The notes under the pieces are model-generated. The model had not been told where the DNA came from and ran no database searches. It worked only from the letters and a program-made list of their open reading frames with translations. From assembly GCA_012960115.1 (NCBI GenBank), contig DUBX01000009.1, forward strand, positions 1,089 through 34,482: a stretch of 33,394 nt of DNA. Reading direction: 5' to 3'. Of the stretch, positions 1 to 7,512 are shown one piece after another. A program made the position numbers and the translations under genes. Every line of letters starts with the position of its first letter. Positions within the stretch are counted from its first letter, which is position 1. Origin of the DNA: Porticoccaceae bacterium. Its GTDB lineage: Bacteria; Pseudomonadota; Gammaproteobacteria; Pseudomonadales; Porticoccaceae.

Positions 1-300
1 CAGGTTCACCTCATGGGAGAACAAAAGTCTAATAGGCAGTGTGAAAATACAACCTAAGTCGCTGCCGAGGCCAAATTCCATGATGTCGATTATTTCATGT
101 AAAACGGCGAGTTTGGAGGTAAAATAGTTAAAAAACGTGGGTTTAGAAATATCCGCTAACTCGGCTATTGCGTCGATGGTGGTATTTGAATATCCCTGTT
201 CCACAAATAGCTTAGAAGCAACATCACAAATGCGCTCGTGAGTTAAGCGCTTTTTACGCTCCCGAATACCTTCTTTAAGCACTACCTGCAAGCTCTCCAA
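1..300 (-). CDS. TetR-family transcriptional regulator, N-terminal part (cut by window edge)
   Basis: Reading the minus strand from a TTG at 300 gives 100 codons with no stop, running off the left edge. The protein has a typical TetR DNA-binding domain: a basic helix (RERKKRLTHERI), then FVEQGYSNTTIDAIAELA and the recognition helix SKPTFFNYFTSK. I chose TTG because AAGGA lies about eight bases upstream and no in-frame ATG exists before the HTH; a GTG six codons later is an alternative. It is divergent from the SDR gene at 439, with a perfect palindrome between them, so it probably controls itself and the SDR-Rieske pair. The ligand-binding domain is outside the window, so the inducer cannot be guessed. 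The family call is firm; the exact start is less sure. Confidence 0.85.
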   Translation of the reverse strand, partial: MESLQVVLKEGIRERKKRLTHERICDVASKLFVEQGYSNTTIDAIAELADISKPTFFNYFTSKLAVLHEIIDIMEFGLGSDLGCIFTLPIRLLFSHEVNL

Positions 301-337
301 TGCTAATTTCCTTGGTCTGTTTAGGGTATAAAACCAC

Positions 338-357
338 TATTATTTTGGAAAATAATA
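338..357. promoter_or_regulatory. Candidate TetR operator, 9-bp perfect inverted repeat
   Basis: TATTATTTT-GG-AAAATAATA is a perfect inverted repeat with 9-bp arms and a 2-bp centre. It lies 38 bp upstream of the TetR start at 300 and about 80 bp before the SDR start at 439. TetR-type dimers usually bind such sites in divergent promoters, so this is the best operator candidate here. The arms are A/T only, which raises the chance of coincidence. It does not resemble the AAAACATT sites further right, so a separate regulon is likely. Confidence 0.5.
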
Positions 358-438
358 TACTATAGTGCAAAAATATACCACAGTTAAATAAGATTAACAT
401 TTTGCGTTATTCATAGTGCTAATAAAGAGACGACTGCG

Positions 439-1200
439 ATGCAAATGCTAGAGAATAAAGTTGGGTTGGTGACAGGTGGTGGTGTGGGTATTGGCCGCGC
501 CATTTGCGAGGCTTTTGCCCGAGAAGGCGCTAAAATTATCGTTGCTGATTTTAATGCTGAAACCGGCCAAGAGACCGTCGCCACGATTAAAGCAGCGGGT
601 GGAGATGCTCATTTTGTTTCAGCTGATGTGAGCGATGAAGAACAAGTTAAGGTGATGATTGATGCGGCTGTTAGTGTTTATGGCGGCCTAGATATAGCCT
701 GCAACAGCGCGGCTGTGAGCCGAGGTTCTGGCCCCATTCACGAGTATGAACGCAGCGTCTTCGATGACACCTTAGAAATGTGCCTGACCAACACATGGTT
801 ATGCTTAAAACATGAGGTCACAGCAATGCTGGCTTCGGGTAAAGGTGGCAGTATCGTCAATATATCGTCTAACGCTTCTCTGCGAGGTCAGCCCTACAAT
901 ACTGCTTATGCGGCGGCCAAGAGCGGCGTTAATGTTTTGACTAAAAGCGCTGCGGTTGAGTATGGCAAAAAAGGAATCCGAATCAATGCCGTCTCCCCTG
1001 GTGTGATTCGTACCCCAGGCATCGAGAAATACTTTAAAGAGCAGCCAAAGATGGCAGAGGCTTTAGAGCGTTCAGCGGCGATGAACCGTATAGGTGAACC
1101 TTCTGAAATTGCTGAGGCAGTTGTATTTCTCTGCTCTGACAAAGCATCGTTTATCACTGGACAACTAATCTCTGTCGATGGCGGCTCTGCTGTCAAATAA
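439..1200 (+). CDS. Short-chain dehydrogenase/reductase (SDR), classical
   Basis: A 253-residue NAD(P)-dependent alcohol/ketone oxidoreductase of classical SDR length. The cofactor motif TGGGVGIG is at residues 12-19. An Asp at residue 37 ends the second beta strand, which usually means NAD rather than NADP. D63-V64 contacts adenine. The usual NNAG is changed to CNSAA (88-92). The catalytic Ser143/144, Tyr157 and Lys161 are all present, and the C-terminal VDGG motif is intact. The ATG at 439 has a weak GAGA site; a second ATG two codons later is possible. It ends about 40 bp before the Rieske oxygenase and probably forms an operon with it, suggesting oxidation of a hydroxyl made by that or a related enzyme. 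The exact substrate (a hydroxysteroid or other ring alcohol) is inference. Confidence 0.9.
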   Translation: MQMLENKVGLVTGGGVGIGRAICEAFAREGAKIIVADFNAETGQETVATIKAAGGDAHFVSADVSDEEQVKVMIDAAVSVYGGLDIACNSAAVSRGSGPIHEYERSVFDDTLEMCLTNTWLCLKHEVTAMLASGKGGSIVNISSNASLRGQPYNTAYAAAKSGVNVLTKSAAVEYGKKGIRINAVSPGVIRTPGIEKYFKEQPKMAEALERSAAMNRIGEPSEIAEAVVFLCSDKASFITGQLISVDGGSAVK

Positions 1201-1242
1201 AACCCTGTGATGGTTAAATATAACCACACCCTAGAGGATCAG

Positions 1243-2262
1243 ATGATGATTGCAACAGACCGAACTTTACCGCGAGTGCCACTGGCTATGCCTTTTGGTT
1301 GGTATCAAGTGCTTTATTCTAGCGAACTAGCGGTAGGTGAAGCTAAACCAATTACCTATTTTGATACTGACTTGGTGATTTTTCGCACTGAATCAGGCCT
1401 GACTAAGGTGATTGACGCCTACTGCGCGCACATGGGCGCGCACTTGGGCTATGGCATCCGCGAACACGCAGGATCTGCCGCCGCAGTTGTTGGCGAAAAC
1501 ATTGTTTGTCCATTCCATGGCTGGCAATTTAATGGTGAGGGGCAATGCAAGCATATTCCCTATGCCAAAAATCTTCCGCCACGCGTTGCGCGTGGTGAGC
1601 AACTCATTCGATCCTATCCTGTGCGTGAGATCAACCAATGCATTTTAGTTTGGTATCACCCCGATGACATCGACCCAACCTTCGAACCACCGGTGGTACC
1701 TGAGGCCGAGCTGGACAACGACGAGTGGGGCGACATTAAAGCCTTCACCTGGGAAATTAGTACCCATATGCAAGAAATTGGAGAGAATGCAGTGGACGCG
1801 GCTCATTTTCATTTTGTACACGGGACTGATGGTATTCCCGATGTGCAGAAGCAAGAGTTTGGCGAATTTACCCGTCATGGACTGTTAAAGACACGCAATG
1901 AGACTCCCAGGGGTGTCATTGAAGGCTTCATTGAAAATATAAGCACAGGCCCAGGCTTGTCTGTAATTAAGTTCTCTGGCATCTGCGACACATTGTTACT
2001 AGCGAATTTAACCCCCGTGCACTCTGAGCATGCTCGCGCGATGTATGCTTTTATTCAAAAAAAGGTTAATGGCGAAACTGTTTCGGGCGGTATTGGAGAC
2101 GCTATTATTGCGAATATTCGTTCGCAGATGGAGGAAGATATTATCATTTGGAGTCGCAAGCGTTATTACGAAAAACCGTTGCTATGCGATGGCGACGGCC
2201 CCTTTGCCAAGTTCCGTAAATGGTATGGGCAGTTTATTCCGGATAGGCCGGCCCAAAATTGA
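1243..2262 (+). CDS. Rieske non-heme iron oxygenase, KshA-like alpha subunit
   Basis: A 339-residue oxygenase that would hydroxylate a ring substrate using O2 and electrons from a reductase. The N-terminal Rieske [2Fe-2S] domain has C61-A-H63 and C89-PF-H92-GW. The C-terminal catalytic domain has the mononuclear iron motif with N182, D185, H188 and H193 (ENAVDAAHFHFVHG). That HFxxVH pattern and the C-terminal FRKWYGQF are typical of 3-ketosteroid 9-alpha-hydroxylase (KshA) relatives, which lack a beta subunit. I chose ATG 1243 (or 1246) because AGAGGA lies just upstream at 1233-1238; the frame is open back to a GTG at 1207. It follows the SDR in the same direction. No KshB-type reductase is in the window. 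The substrate is not proved; steroid is the family-based guess. Confidence 0.88.
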   Translation: MMIATDRTLPRVPLAMPFGWYQVLYSSELAVGEAKPITYFDTDLVIFRTESGLTKVIDAYCAHMGAHLGYGIREHAGSAAAVVGENIVCPFHGWQFNGEGQCKHIPYAKNLPPRVARGEQLIRSYPVREINQCILVWYHPDDIDPTFEPPVVPEAELDNDEWGDIKAFTWEISTHMQEIGENAVDAAHFHFVHGTDGIPDVQKQEFGEFTRHGLLKTRNETPRGVIEGFIENISTGPGLSVIKFSGICDTLLLANLTPVHSEHARAMYAFIQKKVNGETVSGGIGDAIIANIRSQMEEDIIIWSRKRYYEKPLLCDGDGPFAKFRKWYGQFIPDRPAQN

Positions 2263-2265
2263 AGT

Positions 2266-2334
2266 CTAGGCCAAGGCATTGCCTTCGCCTGCGCCGGTGA
2301 TGATGGCTACTTTGTCTTGTAAGGTGGTTAACAT
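2266..2334 (-). pseudogene. SDR gene remnant: N-terminal 22 codons only
   Basis: Minus-strand reading gives ATG followed by 21 codons and a TAG. The peptide contains LQDKVAIITGAGEGNALA, which is the first beta strand and the TGxxxGxG dinucleotide motif that open a classical SDR. Nothing of the remaining roughly 230 residues follows. The ATG is 4 bp after the stop of the acyl-CoA dehydrogenase gene, exactly where a third gene of that operon would start. I infer that a full SDR once stood here and that a deletion brought the end of the convergent Rieske gene up to within 3 bp of the stub. It is not the same sequence as the intact SDR at 439. Confidence 0.7.
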
Positions 2335-2338
2335 TATT

Positions 2339-3478
2339 TTAATAACCCATGAGTTGGGCGTATCGGTTTTTGTGATAATCGCTGTCCCCTAAAATTTGTA
2401 GGCTTACCCTAGCTCTCTTTAAAAATAGGCCTATATCGAGCTCGTCGGTTACGCCCACACCCCCATGCATTTGAATCGCTTCGTTGCTCACGTGCTGGTA
2501 ACAATCGTTGATGAGTGTTTTGGCTAAGCTAGCCTGCAATGAGATGTCGGGGCTATTTTTGTCTAGACTTGATAGGGCGCTGAGTACTGCAGATTTACTC
2601 CGCTCAAGTTGGCAGAACATTTGCGCAGCGCGGTGTTGTAGCGCTTGAAAGGTGCCAATTTTGACGCCAAATTGTTCTCGTTCCCGAAGGTATTGTAGGG
2701 TTCGGTCAAATACCTCTTGGCAGCCACCCAGCATCTCGGCAGATATGGCAACAACACCTCGGTCTAACACTTGCTGCAATATTGTGTGAGCACTGCCTAG
2801 CTCGCCAATCAATTGATTTCGTTTTACTCGCACATTGTTAAAGATGATATTGGCTGCATTGCGTCCGTCCATGTACTGTATTCTGTTTATTTGAAGCCCT
2901 GCAGCGTTGCTATCAACTAATACCAGTGACAGGCCTTTTGTGTCTCCAGCATTACCAGAACTGCGCACCACAACCACTAACTTGTCAGCGCTGTGGCCAT
3001 CTAAGACAAAGACTTTTTCCCCACTAATACTCAGCTGTCCGTTTTGTTCCTTCAGGCGAACAGCAGTGTCAATGGGTTGATGATGATGAGTCTCATCAAT
3101 AGCCAGAGCCAGAGTTAGTTGCCCAGCGGCGATATTTGGCAATAACGTTTGTTGTTGTGACACTGTACCGCCTAATTCTATCGCCGAGGCACCTAATACC
3201 ACGGTGGAAAATAGAGGAGAGGCCGTTAGATTACGGCCCATGCTCTGCATGACTGCCCCTAGCCCCTCAAAGCCGAATCCAAAACCGCCAAACTCTTCAG
3301 GCATGAGAATCGATGGGATGCCAAGTTCTGTTAGTTGGTTCCACAGGATGATTGAATAGCCTTTATAGTCGTGGGTGTCTCTAAGGCGCCGCAGTTGATC
3401 AATGGGCGCGTTGGTACTTAGAAAGTCATCGATTGTGTCTTGCAACAGACGTTGTTCTTCGTTTAAAACCATACTCAT
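2339..3478 (-). CDS. Acyl-CoA dehydrogenase, probable non-catalytic partner subunit
   Basis: A 379-residue acyl-CoA dehydrogenase fold protein (387 if a GTG at 3502 is used; ATG 3478 is preferred). The C-terminal half carries REQFGVKIGTFQ, the arginine/glutamine segment that holds FAD across a subunit interface, and IQMHGGVGVTDE. The middle domain lacks the usual EPxAGSD stretch. Both places where the catalytic Glu can sit are altered: the helix-G position reads LDRGVVA (Asp for Glu) and the C-terminal position reads ILGDSDYH (Gly for Glu). It lies 50 bp or less after the other acyl-CoA dehydrogenase gene in the same operon. In steroid-degrading bacteria such unlike pairs form alpha2beta2 enzymes, and I infer that here with this as the FAD-sharing, non-catalytic half. 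Confidence 0.88.
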   Translation of the reverse strand: MSMVLNEEQRLLQDTIDDFLSTNAPIDQLRRLRDTHDYKGYSIILWNQLTELGIPSILMPEEFGGFGFGFEGLGAVMQSMGRNLTASPLFSTVVLGASAIELGGTVSQQQTLLPNIAAGQLTLALAIDETHHHQPIDTAVRLKEQNGQLSISGEKVFVLDGHSADKLVVVVRSSGNAGDTKGLSLVLVDSNAAGLQINRIQYMDGRNAANIIFNNVRVKRNQLIGELGSAHTILQQVLDRGVVAISAEMLGGCQEVFDRTLQYLREREQFGVKIGTFQALQHRAAQMFCQLERSKSAVLSALSSLDKNSPDISLQASLAKTLINDCYQHVSNEAIQMHGGVGVTDELDIGLFLKRARVSLQILGDSDYHKNRYAQLMGY

Positions 3479-3528
3479 AAAACTGTTCTCATAAAATGGC
3501 ACTCGTATCTATTCTGCTGGCCCTTGTG

Positions 3529-4719
3529 TTAAACGGGTAGCTGTAGGGCCTTATTGGCAATAATATTGAGTTGAATTTCCGATGTGCCTCCAGCGATAGT
3601 GTGAGCCTTGTTATAGGCCCAGTTTTTGACGGTCTTTTTTTCGCTTATGGAAAATGTTTGATCATGCCAGCTCAACCCGCGATTGCCCATAATCGCCAGC
3701 AGGAGCTCATCCTTGTGCTGTTGTTCTGATGTACTCAAATATTTCATGGTTAGCCCAAGACCTCCATCAACAACCCCGCTTTTATGTTGTTGATAAAGCC
3801 GAAGGGCACTTAAGGCATCGCCTTGGGCGCGCATTAAATGTTCGCTTAACTGAGCTCGCAGGCCGTTGTTAGCCAGTTTGCCGCTGCTATCCAGACCTAT
3901 ATAGCGTTTAGCGATGGCGACAATATCTCCTTCTTCTTTTTCGACGATAGAGCTCATGATGCTCATCATATTGCGCTCGTATTTAAGTAACGCTTTGGCA
4001 ACAGACCAGCCTTCATTGATATTGCCCACAAGGTTACTTTTGGGGACTTTAACGTCGTCAAAGAAGGTCTGACAGAACTCGTGGTCGCCATTAATCAGCT
4101 CCATGGGCCGGGCGACAACACCTTCAGTGGCCATGTCAATGAGTAAAAAGCTAATGCCTTGCTGTTTGGGGGCTTGATGGTCGGTGCGCACCAGGCAAAA
4201 GATCCAATCAGACTTGTCTCCCTGAGTGGTCCACATTTTGGTGCCATTGACGATAAAGTGATTACCTTTGTCCTCGGCTCGCGTTTTGAGCGATGCCAAG
4301 TCAGACCCAGCTGAGGGTTCAGAGTAGCCTTGGGCCCAGCGAATCTCGCCCCGCACAATTTTTGGTATATGTTCTTGTTTTTGCTCTTCAGTGCCGTACT
4401 CAAGTAGGGCGGGGCCAAACATCCAAAGCCCTATATCGTAAAGGGCAGGACGGCAACCTAGGGCTTTCATTTCTTGGTCGAGTATTTTTGCCTGCTCGAG
4501 GGACATGCCACCGCCACCGTATTGGGTCGGCCAAGAAGGCGCGGTCCATCCTTGGTCTCTCATGCGCTCGAACCAGAGCTTGGCATCCCCACAGTAAAAA
4601 GTGCGATGACGGCCGGCCCAGATTTGTTGATCTTTGATAATGGGTTGGCGCTGGGATTCAGGGCAATTGGCGATTAACCAATTACGAATGTCTAGCCTGA
4701 ACTGCTTTGTTGTTTCCAT
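3529..4719 (-). CDS. Acyl-CoA dehydrogenase, probable catalytic subunit
   Basis: A 396-residue FAD enzyme that would introduce an alpha-beta double bond into an acyl-CoA. Visible marks are PTQYGGGGMS (65-73), the flavin/substrate segment SEPSAGSD (133-140), KMWTTQGD (161-168) and IAGGTSEIQ (375-383). The C-terminal Glu of medium-chain enzymes is Gly here, but E248 in KYERN fits the helix-G catalytic Glu of isovaleryl-CoA-type enzymes. The RxxFGxxxxxxQ segment of ordinary homotetramers is missing and is found instead in the downstream subunit. It is first in a two-gene operon preceded by the inverted repeat at 4770-4801. Members with this C-terminus are common in steroid and bile-acid side-chain degradation; the actual substrate is inferred. 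Confidence 0.9.
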   Translation of the reverse strand: METTKQFRLDIRNWLIANCPESQRQPIIKDQQIWAGRHRTFYCGDAKLWFERMRDQGWTAPSWPTQYGGGGMSLEQAKILDQEMKALGCRPALYDIGLWMFGPALLEYGTEEQKQEHIPKIVRGEIRWAQGYSEPSAGSDLASLKTRAEDKGNHFIVNGTKMWTTQGDKSDWIFCLVRTDHQAPKQQGISFLLIDMATEGVVARPMELINGDHEFCQTFFDDVKVPKSNLVGNINEGWSVAKALLKYERNMMSIMSSIVEKEEGDIVAIAKRYIGLDSSGKLANNGLRAQLSEHLMRAQGDALSALRLYQQHKSGVVDGGLGLTMKYLSTSEQQHKDELLLAIMGNRGLSWHDQTFSISEKKTVKNWAYNKAHTIAGGTSEIQLNIIANKALQLPV

Positions 4720-4769
4720 GATTCTGTTCCTAGCAAGGCGATTTTTCCATAGAGGCAGGGAAACTATCG

Positions 4770-4801
4770 CCTAAAAACATTTAAGTTGCAATGTTTTTAG
4801 G
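4770..4801. promoter_or_regulatory. Candidate TetR operator, 12-bp perfect inverted repeat
   Basis: CCTAAAAACATT and AATGTTTTTAGG form a perfect inverted repeat of 12-bp arms around 8 bp. It sits about 50 bp before the acyl-CoA dehydrogenase operon start at 4719 and just past the end of the TetR gene. Its 24-bp core, AAAACATT-N8-AATGTTTT, is matched in length and arms by the repeat at 7363-7406. The shared geometry supports a common dimeric regulator, probably the TetR protein at 4857-5480. No T-run follows on either strand within a few bases, so a terminator is less likely. Confidence 0.65.
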
Positions 4802-4856
4802 TTTTAACTTAAGTGCTAGATTTAGAGGGGTTCTTACTAGTCGGCGGAATGTGTAA

Positions 4857-5480
4857 TCAGTGGTGAATAATAGCCAGCAGTTGTTGTTTGATGCGCTCTA
4901 TATGAATATCTTCAAAAGGCATACTCGGTTCTAGAATCCGGTCTATCGCGAAACCGCCGAGAAAGCGGTGGGTAAATCTCAGGGCCTCGTTAAGGCGCGA
5001 CTGTGGGACGCTGTAGCCATCAAAAATTTCCACCATACTTTTTAAATGTTCGTCTAGCCCATTGTTAACCCTAATTTGACGCAGTGGTAGGTTGCTGTTG
5101 ACGCCTCGCGTAGCCATAACAATCTCGGAAAATGCAAAGTAAAGGTCACTTTTGTAGTGTTCCCAAACCTTGTCTATAAAATGACTGACACGCTCCTCTA
5201 AGGTACCTTTTTTCATCTCGGCCTGATCTAGCGACTGAATATATACATCGCGAGACATTTCCATTACCGCGATCAAAATCTCTTCTTTATTGCCAAAATG
5301 ATGTTGAACAGCGCCCCAGGTTATGCCCGCCTTTCTAGCGATAGCGGTAGAGCTAGCAGAGCTATATCCCGATTCATTAATCAGCATGACAACTGCGTTA
5401 AGAATCTTTTCGCGAGTGGCCTTTGCCTTTAGCGCTTGATGGCCACTTTTATTTTGTGTTCGTTTAACAGTCACAATCAC
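4857..5480 (-). CDS. TetR-family transcriptional regulator
   Basis: A 207-residue regulator of normal TetR length. The N-terminal HTH reads REKILNAVVMLINESGY, then SSTAIARKAGITWGAVQHHFGNKEE with the canonical recognition helix. The rest is the ligand-binding and dimer domain, with no close identity I can name. The start is GTG at 5480 with AAGAG nearby; a second GTG two codons later is possible. It lies 106 bp downstream of the acyl-CoA ligase on the same strand and so may be read from the ligase promoter as well as its own. Its neighbours and the two matching inverted repeats suggest it is a KstR-like repressor released by an acyl-CoA intermediate; that role is inference. Confidence 0.9.
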   Translation of the reverse strand: MIVTVKRTQNKSGHQALKAKATREKILNAVVMLINESGYSSASSTAIARKAGITWGAVQHHFGNKEEILIAVMEMSRDVYIQSLDQAEMKKGTLEERVSHFIDKVWEHYKSDLYFAFSEIVMATRGVNSNLPLRQIRVNNGLDEHLKSMVEIFDGYSVPQSRLNEALRFTHRFLGGFAIDRILEPSMPFEDIHIERIKQQLLAIIHH

Positions 5481-5586
5481 TCACTCTTAGAGTTAGGTGT
5501 AAATTGACAATTGGGCATTCTATACAGTTTGTCATCTAATTTATATTGTCTTACTGGCTTGGACTTTAAAATCCTGATAATAGGGC

Positions 5587-7311
5587 TTACTTGGGACCAA
5601 ATATCGCTTTAACTCGTTTCTTCATGACCTTGTTGCTCGCGTTCAAGGGGAACGCCTGATCGGTAATAGTGACAATGCAAGGCACCTTGAAATTAGCCAA
5701 TTGTTCTCGAACGTGGGCTTGAATCATTTTTTCATCGATTTGATCTAAATCCTCTGGGGCAACTCGTACAACGACCATCAATTCTTCACCATATTGTTCA
5801 CTGGGGATGGCAAATCCACAGGCCTCTAGAACAGAGGGCAGAGATTGAATGGTGTTTTCAATTTCTACAGGAAAGATGTTTTCGCCCCCGCGGATCACCA
5901 TATCTTTAGCCCGATCGCAGATGAACAGACACTTATCGGAATCTAGATAACCTATGTCGCCGGTTTTAAACCAACCGGCTTTAAAGTCGTTTTCATTAGC
6001 CTCAGGATTATTGGTGTAGCCGGCAATGGTAGTGGGGCTCTTGATCCATATCTCTCCAGGTGTGCCCGGCTGCAGTTCGATTCCGTTTTTATCACAAAAA
6101 CACAGATCTACAATGGGGTTTACAAACCCACTGGAACCACGCTTTAAGTCATAGAAACAGCCAGTAAGTGAGGCTCCAGCGGCCCCGGTCTCGGTCATTC
6201 CCCAACCTGACCCAGGCAGTGAGTGTGAGAATTTTTCCTTTAGTAGCTGGGCCAGTTTTGCGGGCGTTGCGGCACCTGCGCCACTAACATTGCTAATAAT
6301 GCTGGTATCTACAGAGCTAAATTTAGGATGTCGAGCAAGGTCTAGCAGCATAGAAGGGGCGGCTACAAAAATGGTGATTTGTTCTTGTGTTATCAATTCG
6401 CAAGCTACGCCTGGGTCCCATTTATACATCAAGACGAGGCTCCTACCACCGCGCAGGGTCAGCAAAAACTGAGCAAACAAGCCGCTAACATGAAACAGAG
6501 GTACGGTTATTAAGGCCTTGGAGGGTCTGCCGCTATTCAGATGTTTAGTGTAGACGTCGATATTAGTCATGTAGGCGGCGGCGGCTACTGCTTCGAAGTT
6601 GGTCATCGACTGACAGCAATGGAAGTGTGTAAACAAGGCAGCCTTTGGCGATCCTGAGGTGCCCGACGTAAACATGATCATGGCTTCGTCATTAGGATCA
6701 ATTACAATCGCTGAGAGTACCGAGCACAATTCTATTGCGGACAGATCCACGACACTGACATCACTGACGACATCACGATAGCTGTGACAGTTTAGGGGTA
6801 GCGTGCCTTGGTGGTGAACCACAATAGCCGTTAGCCCTAGGTCTTGAGGTTGAATGATATCTAGACGCTGTTGATCGCAAAATACGAACGCACAGTGTGC
6901 GTCTGCAAGACTCTGTTGAAGCTCTTTTCGAGCGCCCCAGCTGTTAAGAGGAACGGCAACTGCACCGACTGAGATTATGGCAAGAAAGGCAGCCATCCAC
7001 TCTGGAGAATTGCGCATGGCTATGGCAACTCGATCACCTTTACCTATATTAAATTGGCGGATCAGCTGTACGCCCAGAAGATCAGCTTGACGATGAAAAT
7101 GGCTGAACGACCAGCGCTCATCTCGGTATATAACAAATTCTTGCTCAGAGAACTCGCGGCCTGGGGCAAGCAGTTCAATGAGATTTTTAGGCGCATTGGC
7201 GTAAATACGGTAATCAACGCCCCCAGACTGGTGCGAGGTTATTTCAAATGGGGAGCCTAGTGCAGTGACAGCTTTAACGGCTTGATCAAAGGGGGCACTG
7301 AATCCTGACAT
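5587..7311 (-). CDS. AMP-dependent acyl-CoA ligase (ANL superfamily)
   Basis: A 574-residue adenylate-forming ligase that would convert a carboxylic acid, ATP and CoA into an acyl-CoA. All core motifs are present: the P-loop TSGTSGSPK (215-223), GMTETG (371-376), TGDIGYLD with the ribose-binding Asp452, the hinge and A8 segment RAKDMVIRGGENIFP (467-481), and the catalytic Lys561 in NASNKVMKK. The ATG at 7311 has AGGA five bases upstream. It is divergent from the racemase gene at 7513, with a 19-bp inverted repeat between them, so both are probably induced together. It would be the entry step of the pathway, activating a steroid or terpenoid acid (the FadD3/FadD17/FadD19 role). Substrate choice cannot be read from sequence. 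Confidence 0.92.
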   Translation of the reverse strand: MSGFSAPFDQAVKAVTALGSPFEITSHQSGGVDYRIYANAPKNLIELLAPGREFSEQEFVIYRDERWSFSHFHRQADLLGVQLIRQFNIGKGDRVAIAMRNSPEWMAAFLAIISVGAVAVPLNSWGARKELQQSLADAHCAFVFCDQQRLDIIQPQDLGLTAIVVHHQGTLPLNCHSYRDVVSDVSVVDLSAIELCSVLSAIVIDPNDEAMIMFTSGTSGSPKAALFTHFHCCQSMTNFEAVAAAAYMTNIDVYTKHLNSGRPSKALITVPLFHVSGLFAQFLLTLRGGRSLVLMYKWDPGVACELITQEQITIFVAAPSMLLDLARHPKFSSVDTSIISNVSGAGAATPAKLAQLLKEKFSHSLPGSGWGMTETGAAGASLTGCFYDLKRGSSGFVNPIVDLCFCDKNGIELQPGTPGEIWIKSPTTIAGYTNNPEANENDFKAGWFKTGDIGYLDSDKCLFICDRAKDMVIRGGENIFPVEIENTIQSLPSVLEACGFAIPSEQYGEELMVVVRVAPEDLDQIDEKMIQAHVREQLANFKVPCIVTITDQAFPLNASNKVMKKRVKAIFGPK

Positions 7312-7362
7312 AATAGTCCTTCCACGATGTAGGTATACGGGTTGTCAACCGTAGTTGTTTAA

Positions 7363-7406
7363 TAGCAATAATAAAACATTTTAATATAAATGTTTTATTA
7401 TTGCTA
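7363..7406. promoter_or_regulatory. Candidate operator, 19-bp perfect inverted repeat in divergent promoter
   Basis: The 19 bases at 7363-7381 are the exact reverse complement of 7388-7406, with a 6-bp spacer TAATAT. The core AAAACATT-N8-AATGTTTT is the same as in the repeat at 4770-4801. It lies about 50 bp from the ligase start at 7311 and about 105 bp from the racemase start at 7513, the right place to control both. A 44-bp structure of this quality is unlikely to be chance even in A/T-rich DNA. Binding by the TetR protein at 4857-5480 is inferred. Confidence 0.7.
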
Positions 7407-7512
7407 ACCTTGACTGAATCCTGTTACTAGCCTCCAACTATCCTGTAGTATCATTAGTAACAGTACATAATCATAAATTTTAACAAATAACACGACTAAA
7501 AGAGGAGGCGGT

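Noticed and set aside
5504..5533. TGACAA...TTGTCA inverted repeat before the TetR gene
   Set aside because: The arms are only 6 bp with a wide gap, and it does not match the AAAACATT repeats, so it is no better than chance.
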